From positions 62,001 to 126,000 of the forward strand of contig NZ_JAFCKJ010000001.1 of the NCBI RefSeq assembly GCF_018130465.1: a DNA stretch of 64,000 nt, given 5' to 3'. Below, one piece after another: positions 56,721 through 64,000 of this stretch (the stretch's first letter is position 1; every line of letters starts with the position of its first letter). The notes under the pieces were generated by a model. It had not been told where the DNA came from and did no database searches. It saw only the letters and a list, made by a program, of their open reading frames with translations. The DNA is from Bradyrhizobium canariense. Lineage in GTDB: Bacteria; Pseudomonadota; Alphaproteobacteria; Rhizobiales; Xanthobacteraceae. A program made the translations under genes and the position numbers.

Positions 56721-58235
56721 TCACCGGGATGTCGCCGCCATCCCCGTCCGCACCGGTTTCAGCTTCCGCCACGCCCAGACCATCACCGGCCACAGCAGCG
56801 CCCCGATCGCCATGGCAGCGAGGATGGCGGCGACCGGGCGCTCGAAAAACGGCAAAATGCTGCCGTCCGACTTGATCAGCGAAGTGACAAAAGCCTGCTC
56901 GACCATGGTGCCCATGACGATGCCGAGCACCATCGCGGCGACGGGATAGCCGTTCGCCTCCATCACATAGCCGATGATGCCGAAGGCGGCGACGGTGACG
57001 ACGCCGAACATGTTGTTGCCGATCGCGAACGAGCCGACCGCGCAGCACAGCATGATAACAGGCATGATGGCGGAGCGCGGTGCCAGCAGGATGTAGGCGG
57101 CAATCCGGATCATGGCGATGCCGAGCGGGATCATCAAAATGTTCGCGATGATGAACATCAGATAGATCGCGTACATGCTCGACGCTTTCTCGGTGAACAG
57201 CGTCGGCCCGGGGTTGAGCCCCTTCATGTAGAGCACGCCGATCGCGATCGCGGCGATGGTGTCGCCGGGGATGCCGAACAGCAATGACGGCACCCAGCCC
57301 GAGGCGATGCTGGCATTGTTGCTGGCGCCGGCCTCGACCAGGCCCTCGACATGGCCGGTGCCGAATTTTTCCGGCTCCTTGGAGAAGCGCTTCGACATCG
57401 CGTAGGAGACCCAGGCGGCCATGTCGGCGCCGGCGCCGGGCAGCACGCCGATGATGATGCCGACGATGTTTCCGCGCGTCATCTGCCAATGGTATTTCTT
57501 GGTCAGCTTCCACTGGCCGGCCATGATGCTTCCGAATTTTCGCCGCGGCAGCGGGGGAGGCTCGGGTGTCAGCATCGCGCGCATCACCTGGGCCACCGCG
57601 AAGACGCCGACCAGCGCGGGTATCGGCTCGATGCCGCCGAACAAATCGGTGAGGCCGAAGGTGAAGCGCGGCACGCCGCCAGGATTTTCGATGCCGATGC
57701 AGGAGACCAGCAGGCCGAGGAACATGCCCGCGATCGCCTTCACGGGCGAGGAGCGTGCCACCAGCGTCGCGCACATCAAGCCGAGCAGCGCCAGCCAGAA
57801 ATACTCGAAGGTCGAGAACGACAGCGCGATCTCGGCCAGCGGCGGCGCCAGGATCATCAGCGACAGCACGCCGGCGATGCCGCCGACGGCCGAGAACCAC
57901 ACGCCGGCCCCGAGCGCCAGCTCGGCCTGTCCCTTGCGGGTCATGGCGTAAGCCTCGTCCGCATAGGCGGCGGAGGCTGGCGTGCCGGGGATGCGCAGCA
58001 GCGCACCGGGGATGTCGCCGGAGAAGATCGCCATCGAGGACGCCGCCACGATGGTCGCAATCGCCGCGATCGGCGAGAGGTAGAAGGTGACGGGGACGAG
58101 CAGCGCGGTTGCCATCGTCGCCGACAGGCCCGGCAGCGAGCCGATCACGAGCCCGTACACGGAGGCTGCGAACATCGCGATGATGACCTCCCAGGTGGAA
58201 ATCAGTGCGAACGCTTCAATCAGGGTTTTCAGCAT
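56721..58235 (-). CDS. tctA: Tripartite tricarboxylate transporter large permease TctA
   Basis: A 504-residue membrane protein with about twelve helices. The TctA signatures GSLPGLSATMATALLVP (about residue 33) and GALPGAGADMAAWVSYA-like (VLPGAGADMAAW) with IPG motifs (DIPGALLRIPGTP, GIPGD) are present. It moves citrate or other carboxylates with TctC and TctB. The start is ATG 58235; tctB ends 4 bp upstream. Confidence 0.93.
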   Translation of the reverse strand: MLKTLIEAFALISTWEVIIAMFAASVYGLVIGSLPGLSATMATALLVPVTFYLSPIAAIATIVAASSMAIFSGDIPGALLRIPGTPASAAYADEAYAMTRKGQAELALGAGVWFSAVGGIAGVLSLMILAPPLAEIALSFSTFEYFWLALLGLMCATLVARSSPVKAIAGMFLGLLVSCIGIENPGGVPRFTFGLTDLFGGIEPIPALVGVFAVAQVMRAMLTPEPPPLPRRKFGSIMAGQWKLTKKYHWQMTRGNIVGIIIGVLPGAGADMAAWVSYAMSKRFSKEPEKFGTGHVEGLVEAGASNNASIASGWVPSLLFGIPGDTIAAIAIGVLYMKGLNPGPTLFTEKASSMYAIYLMFIIANILMIPLGIAMIRIAAYILLAPRSAIMPVIMLCCAVGSFAIGNNMFGVVTVAAFGIIGYVMEANGYPVAAMVLGIVMGTMVEQAFVTSLIKSDGSILPFFERPVAAILAAMAIGALLWPVMVWAWRKLKPVRTGMAATSR

Positions 58236-58239
58236 GGGA

Positions 58240-58731
58240 TCACCAGGGCGTCGGCAACAGGCCGGCGGGAAGCGGCACGCGCAGCAGCTTGCCGAAGATG
58301 AGGTGGATGGCGAAGGGCGACAGCGCTGCGAGCGGCAGCGCCAGCTTCCACTTCGCCCCCAAGGCGGTCGAGGTGACGTAGACCATGATCGCCGTGGTGA
58401 TGATGAAGCCGAGCCGGTCGGCCGCGACCACGTAGAACAGCAGCAGCGCCGGCGGCAGCAGCGCGCGCAGGCCGTAGAGCTTCCCTTGCGGCGGGGCAGC
58501 CGCTGCCTGGCCATCTTCGAGCGGGATCAGCTCTTCCGCCTCCTCGAAGGTGTGACCGATACCGAACACGATCGCGAGCCCGCACAGCGCAAGCCCAATG
58601 CCGATCACGAGCGGAAATACGTTGGGGCCGACCGGCTGCCCGGGCACCGGCGGCAGCAGCCAGCCGCCATAGGCGGCTGCTGTGCCGAGCACGACGAGAA
58701 ACGATCCCGTGACGGAGTCGGGAAGGCGCAT
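58240..58731 (-). CDS. tctB: Tripartite tricarboxylate transporter small permease TctB
   Basis: A 163-residue protein with four helices (about residues 8-24, 34-54, 87-108, 112-140) and a charged loop near 60-78 (EEAEELIPLEDG). TctB partners TctA. ATG 58731 is used; the frame extends upstream into a 26-bp palindrome region (PDPLPARGERE) that is not protein-like. It sits between tctC and tctA. Confidence 0.9.
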   Translation of the reverse strand: MRLPDSVTGSFLVVLGTAAAYGGWLLPPVPGQPVGPNVFPLVIGIGLALCGLAIVFGIGHTFEEAEELIPLEDGQAAAAPPQGKLYGLRALLPPALLLFYVVAADRLGFIITTAIMVYVTSTALGAKWKLALPLAALSPFAIHLIFGKLLRVPLPAGLLPTPW

Positions 58732-58757
58732 GGGAAAAGCCCTACAACAGGTGTTCT

Positions 58758-58783
58758 CCCTCTCCCCGCGCGCGGGGAGAGGG
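58758..58783. repeat. Perfect 26-bp palindrome between tctC and tctB
   Basis: CCCTCTCCCCGCG and its exact complement CGCGGGGAGAGGG meet with no loop. As mRNA this forms a hairpin between the binding-protein gene and the permeases. The sequence resembles a dispersed repeat (CCCTCTCCCCG type). It may dampen read-through into tctBA. Confidence 0.8.
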
Positions 58784-58872
58784 TCGGGGTGAGGGGGGCT
58801 CTCCGCGGGGGAACTGAGCGTGCGGACCGGCCACTTCAATCAACGATCGTCTCGCGTGAGAGCCGCAGGAGA

Positions 58873-59865
58873 TTACGCCTTGCTCAGACCCGCCGCCTTC
58901 ATCGCTTCGCCCATCTGGGCGTCGCCCTTGTCCATGAAGCTTGCAAACTGGCCGGCATCGCCCCACACGGTGCCGAAGCCCCGATTGCTCATGAAGTCCT
59001 TGAACTCGGCGGAGTCATAGACCTTCTTCAGCGCCGCGGTGAGCTTCGTTGCGATCTCCGGCGGCAGGTTCTTCGGCGCGCCGATGCCGCGCCAGGCGCC
59101 GGTCGCGTAGTCGATGCCCATCGCTTCCTTCAGCGTCGGCACGTCCTTGAAGATCGGATTGCGCGCCGGCGCCATGATGGCAAGGCTCCTGGCCTTGCCG
59201 GCCTCGATGATGGCGCGGGCTTCGGGCACCGAGCAGGTGGTGAGGTCGAGGCCGCCGGCGGCGAGGTCCTGCATCGCGGGCGCGGCGCCGTTCGACGGCA
59301 CCCAGGCGACCTGGTTGGCGGGCAAGCCCATCGCCTGCATCCAGCCGACCAGCGCGAGATGCCAGATGCCGCCCTGGCCGGTGCCCGAGGCCTTGAACTT
59401 GCCGGGAGGGGCCGCCTTGATGGCTTCGGCGAGCTCCTTCACCGTCTTGTAAGGCGAGGAGGAGGAGACCTGGATGCCCGGGGGGTCTTCGTTCATCAGC
59501 GCCAGCGGGGTGTAGCTCTTCGGCGCCAGCTCGGTCAGGCCCTGCCAGTGCATCATCGAGATTTCGACCGTGAGCATGCCGATGGTGTAGCCATCGGGCT
59601 GCGCGGTCGCGATCGCGGTATGGCCGACGACGCCGGAGCCGCCGGTGCGATTGACCACGTTGAAGGGCTGGCCGAGATCCTTCTCCAGCACCGCTGCGAC
59701 AATGCGCGCAGTCGCGTCAGTGCCGCCGCCCGCGCCCCAGGGCACGATCACGGTGACGGGTCGCGCTGGATAGGCTTGCGCAACTGCGGGTGTGAGGCCG
59801 AATGCGGCGGATGCCGCGACCGCGGCAGATGAAGCCGCAAAGGTGCGGCGCGTAATCTTGGACAT
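58873..59865 (-). CDS. tctC: TctC/Bug family tricarboxylate-binding protein
   Basis: A 330-residue periplasmic binding protein with a Tat-like signal (TRRTFAASSAAVAASAAFG) then YPARPVTVIVPWGAGGGTDATAR, the Bug signature; NRTGGSGVVGHTAIATAQPDGYTIG follows. It captures a carboxylate for TctAB. ATG 59865 has GGGAGG upstream. A GCGCCCG/CGGGCGC hairpin lies in the leader at 59881-59900 and a LacI-like operator further upstream at 59947. Confidence 0.93.
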   Translation of the reverse strand: MSKITRRTFAASSAAVAASAAFGLTPAVAQAYPARPVTVIVPWGAGGGTDATARIVAAVLEKDLGQPFNVVNRTGGSGVVGHTAIATAQPDGYTIGMLTVEISMMHWQGLTELAPKSYTPLALMNEDPPGIQVSSSSPYKTVKELAEAIKAAPPGKFKASGTGQGGIWHLALVGWMQAMGLPANQVAWVPSNGAAPAMQDLAAGGLDLTTCSVPEARAIIEAGKARSLAIMAPARNPIFKDVPTLKEAMGIDYATGAWRGIGAPKNLPPEIATKLTAALKKVYDSAEFKDFMSNRGFGTVWGDAGQFASFMDKGDAQMGEAMKAAGLSKA

Positions 59866-59946
59866 CAATGCCTCCCAGCGGCGCCCGTGACGTCGGGCGC
59901 TCTTGTCAATGGCGACATTCTAGTCGGCTTTGCTGCGCCGCTGCAA

Positions 59947-59958
59947 GGTAGCGCTACC
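59947..59958. promoter_or_regulatory. Putative LacI-family operator upstream of tctC
   Basis: The perfect 12-bp palindrome GGTAGCGCTACC with central CG has the form of LacI-family operators (similar GTAGCGCTA cores are known for sugar regulators). It lies 82 bp upstream of the tctC ATG, a good place for control of tctCBA. No lacI-type gene is in the window. Confidence 0.5.
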
Positions 59959-59964
59959 AAACTC

Positions 59965-59989
59965 TGTGAGCAACGCGGCGCTGCTCACA
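59965..59989. repeat. Inverted repeat between tctC and the DUF3298 gene
   Basis: TGTGAGCA (59965-59972) and TGCTCACA (59982-59989) form an 8-bp inverted repeat with a 9-nt loop, ending 6 bp before the DUF3298-like stop. It may terminate that gene on the minus strand, though no T-run follows, or bind a regulator of tctCBA. Confidence 0.45.
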
Positions 59990-59995
59990 ACGTGG

Positions 59996-60790
59996 TCACC
60001 GCGGCGCGTCCTCGTCGCCCTTCGGCCGCGAGCCACCGAAGATGCGGGTGCCTTCCGCGGTGAGATAAGGCTTCAGCGTTTCCCACGGCACGAATGCGAC
60101 ATATTCGCCCTCGGCGTAGGGGCCGACTGCGTAGGGCGGGTAGTGGAAAGTGAGACCGGAACTCTTGCCCGCGTCGGTTGACGGCGCGAGCGTCACCGCG
60201 CCGATCTTGAGCAGGCTCGGTGCGAGCTCCCTAAACCACTCGTCGGTCGCGGTCTCGCTGGCGCCGCGCTTCTTCTTCTCGATCTTCAGTGAGGCGATCA
60301 CGGCCTTCACCATTGCCTTCATGGCCGGGCCGTTGTCGGCGGTCTCGGTGAAGAACGGGCGGATGGAGATGCGCTTGCCTTCGGCCTTGTCCCACAGGAC
60401 CGTGTTCACGTCGGAGTTGGGATGGGCGCCGTGGGTGTCCATGTAGTCGTTGCGCAGGACGCTGACATAGCGGTCGGCGGCTACAGAGCGGATGCCGTAT
60501 TTGCGCTCAAAGTCCCAGCCACCGTCCCTGAAGAATTGCGGGTCCTCTTTGCGCGAGGCGGCGGCTTCTGCCGCGTTCTTGTCGAGCCACTTCTTGCCTT
60601 CAGTCAGGCAGTCGGCCGCCAGCGCCGCATCCGCCTTGATCTTGTCATCGAGGAAAACGCGAGCCTCGATGCTCTTGTTCTTGATGACCGCGTCGGGCTT
60701 GGGGTCGGAGGCATGGGCGGTAGCCAACAACGCGCTGCAAGCTGCGGCCACAGCTAGCGCGCGCATGAACGCTGGCGCGGAAAATATCAC
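59996..60790 (-). CDS. Exported DUF3298/RsiV-like protein
   Basis: A 264-residue exported protein with a signal peptide (MRALAVAAACSALLATAHA) and a body with DGGWDFERKYGIRSVAADRYVSVLRNDYMDTHGAHPNSDVN and a C-terminal LTFHYPPYAVGPYAEGEYVAFVPWETLKPYL. These YxVGPYAEG and THGAHPN motifs match the DUF3298/RsiV C-terminal family, which in some members binds lysozyme or peptidoglycan. GTG 60790 has AAAGGATAG upstream; ATG 60766 lacks one. Function here unknown; it follows the mutase gene by 29 bp. Confidence 0.82.
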   Translation of the reverse strand: MIFSAPAFMRALAVAAACSALLATAHASDPKPDAVIKNKSIEARVFLDDKIKADAALAADCLTEGKKWLDKNAAEAAASRKEDPQFFRDGGWDFERKYGIRSVAADRYVSVLRNDYMDTHGAHPNSDVNTVLWDKAEGKRISIRPFFTETADNGPAMKAMVKAVIASLKIEKKKRGASETATDEWFRELAPSLLKIGAVTLAPSTDAGKSSGLTFHYPPYAVGPYAEGEYVAFVPWETLKPYLTAEGTRIFGGSRPKGDEDAPR

Positions 60791-60819
60791 GCACTATCCT
60801 TTCGAAGATCGATGGAGAC

Positions 60820-62976
60820 CTACTCCGCTGCCTCGCTATGCCCGAGTCGCGCATTCAGCTTGCGGATCAGCTCTTCCGCCGCGTCAGCGATCACGGTGCC
60901 AGGTGGGAAGATCGCCTCGGCGCCGGCCGCATAGAGCGCGGCGTAATCCTGCGGCGGCACCACGCCGCCGACGATGATCATGATGTCGTCGCGGCCCTGC
61001 TTCTTCAGCGCGGCTTTCAGTTCGGGCACGGCCGTGAGATGGGCGGCGGCGAGCGAGGAGACGCCGAGGATGTGGACGTCGTTCTCGACCGCTTGGCGCG
61101 CGGCTTCGTCGGCGGTCGCGAACAGCGGCCCGATGTCGACGTCGAAGCCGATATCGGCAAAGGCAGACGCGATCACCTTCTGGCCGCGGTCGTGACCGTC
61201 CTGGCCGATTTTTGCGACCAGGATGCGGGGGCGGCGGCCTTCCGCCTCCTCGAAGGCGTCGATCAGCGCCTGAACCTTCTCGACCCGGTTACCCATGCTG
61301 GACGCCTCCCGCTTGTAGACGCCGGTGATGGACTTGATCTCGGCGCGGTGCCGGCCGAACACCTTCTCCATCGCGTCCGAGATTTCGCCGACGGTAGCCT
61401 TCGCGCGCGCGGCATCGATGGCGAGCGCCAACAGATTTCCGTTGCCTTCGCCGGCCGAGCGGGTCAGCGCGGCGAGCGCGGCCTCGACGTCCTTCTGGTT
61501 ACGCTCGGACTTCAGTCGCGTCAGCTTGTCGATCTGGAGCCGGCGGACATTGGTGTTGTCGACCTTGAGGATATCGATCGGAGCTTCGTCCGTCGGCTTG
61601 TACTTGTTGACGCCGATCACCGCCTGCTTGCCGGCATCGATCCGGGCCTGGGTCTTGGCGGAGGCTTCCTCGATGCGCAGTTTCGGCACGCCGGCCTCGA
61701 TCGCCTTGGCCATGCCGCCGAGCTCCTCGACCTCCTGGATGTGGCCCCAGGCCTTGGCGGCGAGGTCGCGCGTCAGACGCTCGACATAATACGAGCCGCC
61801 CCAGGGATCGATGATGCGGGTGGTGCCGCTCTCCTGCTGCAGGAAGAGCTGGGTGTTACGGGCGATGCGGGCCGAAAAGTCCGTCGGCAGCGCCAGCGCC
61901 TCGTCGAGCGCGTTGGTGTGCAGCGACTGGGTGTGGCCCTGCGTCGCCGCCATCGCTTCCACCGTCGTGCGCATCACGTTGTTGAAGACGTCCTGCGCGG
62001 TCAGCGACCAGCCGGATGTCTGGCAATGCGTGCGCAGTGACAGCGAGCGCGGATCGCTGGGGTTGAACGGCTTCAGCAGCTTCGCCCAGAGCAGCCGCGC
62101 GGCGCGCATCTTGGCGACTTCCATGAAGAAGTTCATGCCGGTCGCCCAGAAGAACGACAGGCGCGGCGCGAAGCGGTCGACATCGAGACCGGCGGCAAGA
62201 CCGGCACGCAGATATTCGACGCCATCGGCCAGCGTATAGGCGAGCTCGAGGTCCTGCGTCGCGCCGGCCTCCTGCATGTGATAACCGGAGATCGAGATCG
62301 AATTGTATTTCGGCATTTTTTGCGAGGTGTACGCAAAAATGTCCGAGATGATCCGCATCGAGGGCGCGGGCGGGTAGATATAGGTATTGCGCACCATGAA
62401 CTCTTTCAGAATGTCGTTCTGAATGGTCCCTGAGAGCTTTTCCGGCGCCACGCCCTGTTCGCCCGCGGCAGCGACATAGAGCGCGAGGATCGGCAGCACC
62501 GCGCCGTTCATGGTCATGGACACGCTCATCTGGTCGAGCGGAATCCCCGCGAACAGCGTCCGCATGTCGTAGATGGAATCGATGGCAACGCCGGCCATGC
62601 CGACGTCGCCGCCGACGCGCGGATGGTCGCTGTCATAGCCGCGATGGGTGGCGAGGTCGAACGCGACCGAGAGGCCCTTCTGTCCGGCCGCGAGGTTGCG
62701 GCGGTAGAACGCGTTGGAATCCTCCGCCGTGGAGAAGCCGGCATATTGCCGCACGGTCCAGGGCTGGTTGACATACATGGTCGGGTAGGGGCCGCGCAGG
62801 TAAGGCGCGATACCCGGATAGGTCTCGAGGAAGTCGAGCCCGGCCAGATCGGCCTCGCTATAAGCGGGCTTCACCAGGATGCCCTCGGGCGTCAGCCACG
62901 GCTCGGCGCTGCCGGCCGGCGCGGCGGTGGCGGCTCGCTCGAAGGCGATATCGGCGAAGTTCGGAATGCGGCTCAT
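60820..62976 (-). CDS. scpA: Methylmalonyl-CoA mutase large (catalytic) subunit
   Basis: A 718-residue B12 enzyme that interconverts methylmalonyl-CoA and succinyl-CoA. The N-terminal TIM-barrel substrate domain has [12 protein letters not shown] and [24 protein letters not shown]-like sequence; the C-terminal B12 domain has the axial His in [13 protein letters not shown] (DxHxxG). ATG 62976 is chosen; in-frame ATG 62988 and TTG 63003 add up to nine residues without conserved content. Its small subunit lies upstream (63461 onwards), separated by a GFA gene. Confidence 0.96.
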   Translation of the reverse strand: MSRIPNFADIAFERAATAAPAGSAEPWLTPEGILVKPAYSEADLAGLDFLETYPGIAPYLRGPYPTMYVNQPWTVRQYAGFSTAEDSNAFYRRNLAAGQKGLSVAFDLATHRGYDSDHPRVGGDVGMAGVAIDSIYDMRTLFAGIPLDQMSVSMTMNGAVLPILALYVAAAGEQGVAPEKLSGTIQNDILKEFMVRNTYIYPPAPSMRIISDIFAYTSQKMPKYNSISISGYHMQEAGATQDLELAYTLADGVEYLRAGLAAGLDVDRFAPRLSFFWATGMNFFMEVAKMRAARLLWAKLLKPFNPSDPRSLSLRTHCQTSGWSLTAQDVFNNVMRTTVEAMAATQGHTQSLHTNALDEALALPTDFSARIARNTQLFLQQESGTTRIIDPWGGSYYVERLTRDLAAKAWGHIQEVEELGGMAKAIEAGVPKLRIEEASAKTQARIDAGKQAVIGVNKYKPTDEAPIDILKVDNTNVRRLQIDKLTRLKSERNQKDVEAALAALTRSAGEGNGNLLALAIDAARAKATVGEISDAMEKVFGRHRAEIKSITGVYKREASSMGNRVEKVQALIDAFEEAEGRRPRILVAKIGQDGHDRGQKVIASAFADIGFDVDIGPLFATADEAARQAVENDVHILGVSSLAAAHLTAVPELKAALKKQGRDDIMIIVGGVVPPQDYAALYAAGAEAIFPPGTVIADAAEELIRKLNARLGHSEAAE

Positions 62977-62999
62977 GGTTTCAACCATATCATAGGCGC

Positions 63000-63464
63000 T
63001 CAATCATGATCCGGATGCTGATGGCTGACGATGGTCGCCATCTTCTCCGGTCCGTAATTCTGCTGCGTGGTCTGGCTCGGCAGGTTGGCGATCCCAACCA
63101 CCCAGCCGAGACGGGACTCGGTCCCGAACTGCCGTGTCGGCACTACGTGGTCAGGACGGTCGAACGCGCCGGTCATGATCTCGATCCGGTCGCCGTCGAT
63201 GCGGCCAAAACTCAGCGGCGTGCCGCAGGCGGCGCAATAGCCACGTTCGGCGATGGAGGAGGAACGAAAGAACGACGGCGTCCCCTTGGTCCAAGCAAAG
63301 TCCGTCTTGTTGATGTCGGCAAAAGAGGCGAACGGCGCGCCGCTGGCCTTCTGACACATCCGGCAGTGGCAGATCGAAACCTTGTTGGGTGCTACCGTCA
63401 GCGCAAAGCGGACCGCGCCGCATTGGCAGCCGCCGGCGAGAACGGGTTTGCCTGCTTCCGTCAT
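63000..63464 (-). CDS. GFA family (CENP-V/glutathione-dependent formaldehyde-activating type) protein
   Basis: A 154-residue zinc protein with the GFA cysteine set: [22 protein letters not shown] and [11 protein letters not shown]. Members bind zinc and some bind glutathione; enzymatic function is unproven for most. ATG 63464 overlaps the stop of the upstream mutase small-subunit gene by 4 bp (ATGA), so it is tied to that gene, and it ends about 24 bp before the large subunit start. Confidence 0.9.
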   Translation of the reverse strand: MTEAGKPVLAGGCQCGAVRFALTVAPNKVSICHCRMCQKASGAPFASFADINKTDFAWTKGTPSFFRSSSIAERGYCAACGTPLSFGRIDGDRIEIMTGAFDRPDHVVPTRQFGTESRLGWVVGIANLPSQTTQQNYGPEKMATIVSHQHPDHD

Positions 63465-64000
63465 GGCTGCTCCATCCGTCGATACGTGTCTTGCAGCGTC
63501 GCAAGCGCATCGCCTCCGGCGAAGACGAAGCCGGTGACGCCGGCTGCATGCAGCGCCGCCTCGGCATCGGTCGGGCGGCCTGCCAGATAGATAAGTCGCG
63601 CCCCGGCGGTTTGCAGGGCCCGTGCCGCGGCTTCGGCGTGTTCCGCATAGACCTTGTCGCTGGAACAAAGGCAGGCGAGCCCGGCGCCAGACGCCTTGAA
63701 GGCGGCGGCTAACTGGGCCGGATCGGTAAAGCCCTCGCTATCGACGGCCTGGATGCCGCCGGTCTCGAACAGGCTTTTGGCAAAGGTCGCCCGCGCCGTG
63801 AAATCGGCGGGCGTGCCGAGATTGGCCAAGAACACTTTTGGCCGCGTGCCGCGTGCCTTCAACGCCGCATCGGATTTATCGCGCAGCGCCTCGAACGGTT
63901 CCGCCAGCCGGATCGGCGGCAGCGCGTCGAACTTGTATTTTTGCTCGCCATAAGGTGCGAGCGCGACCGGCGTCGCCTTCAGCACTGCCGTTTCGCTCTC
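63461..64000 (-). CDS. Methylmalonyl-CoA mutase small subunit, 5'-truncated by window edge
   Basis: The frame is open to the right edge (64000), and about 179 codons are visible, so this is the C-terminal part. KVFLANLGTPADFTARATFAKSLFETGGIQAVDSEGF and AGARLIYLAGRPTDAEAALHAAGVTGFVFAGGDALATLQDTYRRM are typical of the B12-like domain of the mutase small subunit, which lacks the cobalamin-binding histidine (LGTPADFTAR replaces DxHxxG). It should pair with the large subunit encoded downstream. Gene name in two-subunit mutases varies (mutA/scpB). Confidence 0.9.
   Translation of the reverse strand, partial: ESETAVLKATPVALAPYGEQKYKFDALPPIRLAEPFEALRDKSDAALKARGTRPKVFLANLGTPADFTARATFAKSLFETGGIQAVDSEGFTDPAQLAAAFKASGAGLACLCSSDKVYAEHAEAAARALQTAGARLIYLAGRPTDAEAALHAAGVTGFVFAGGDALATLQDTYRRMEQP

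Noticed and set aside
59965-59989. CRP/FNR-type site (TGTGA ... TCACA)
   Set aside because: The halves are 14-15 nt apart rather than 6, so it is described only as an inverted repeat.

Overview
The window is a GC-rich alphaproteobacterial chromosome segment, almost certainly Bradyrhizobium or a very close relative. Evidence for this is the hopanoid gene order (hpnE-shc-hpnG, then hpnH-ispH, hpnN and hpnO), an EcfF/OsrA-type sigma/anti-sigma pair whose anti-sigma has cysteines at exactly 129 and 179, a TIGR03808/TIGR03809-like pair, an alphaproteobacterial GAAC-N7-GAAC SOS box, an EcfG-type promoter, and several intergenic palindromic repeats of the rhizobial kind. No rRNA, tRNA, CRISPR array, insertion sequence or prophage was seen.

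Layout. 1-11.2 kb: hopanoid lipid biosynthesis and transport (squalene formation, cyclisation, adenosyl transfer, nucleosidase, amination, RND export), with ispH supplying isoprenoid precursors. 11.2-14.7 kb: a HigBA toxin-antitoxin pair with a palindromic operator, then a minus-strand set running Tat metallophosphoesterase, cupredoxin, ECF sigma, zinc-finger anti-sigma. 14.8-20.4 kb: an alpha/beta hydrolase, a GMC oxidoreductase, an M20 amidohydrolase and a PiT phosphate transporter. 20.5-27.9 kb: a DNA-damage island in which udgX diverges from imuA-imuB-dnaE2 around one LexA box; dnaE2 carries an in-frame palindromic insertion. 28-41 kb: single metabolic and transport genes (SDR, CoA transferase, an RND metal-type pump, LysE exporter, Tat amidohydrolase, small kinase, TolC, enoyl-CoA hydratase). 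41.3-46.6 kb: ecfF-osrA, then a periplasmic PaoABC-like molybdenum aldehyde oxidase. 46.6-49 kb: DUF2336 and diguanylate cyclase genes. 49.4-52.4 kb: a tight ECF sigma, anti-sigma, subtilase operon. 52.8-55 kb: the TIGR03809/TIGR03808-like pair. 55-64 kb: methylmalonyl-CoA mutase genes (both subunits and the MeaB chaperone) interleaved with pcp, a tctCBA tricarboxylate transporter, a DUF3298-like protein and a GFA protein.

Common themes are envelope and stress. The window holds three separate ECF sigma/anti-sigma pairs, a general-stress promoter on the hopanoid transporter gene, an SOS mutagenesis cassette, and many exported (several Tat) proteins. The most unusual items are the sigma/anti-sigma/subtilase operon, where the anti-sigma periplasmic domain resembles the protease propeptide, and the palindromic element read in frame inside dnaE2.
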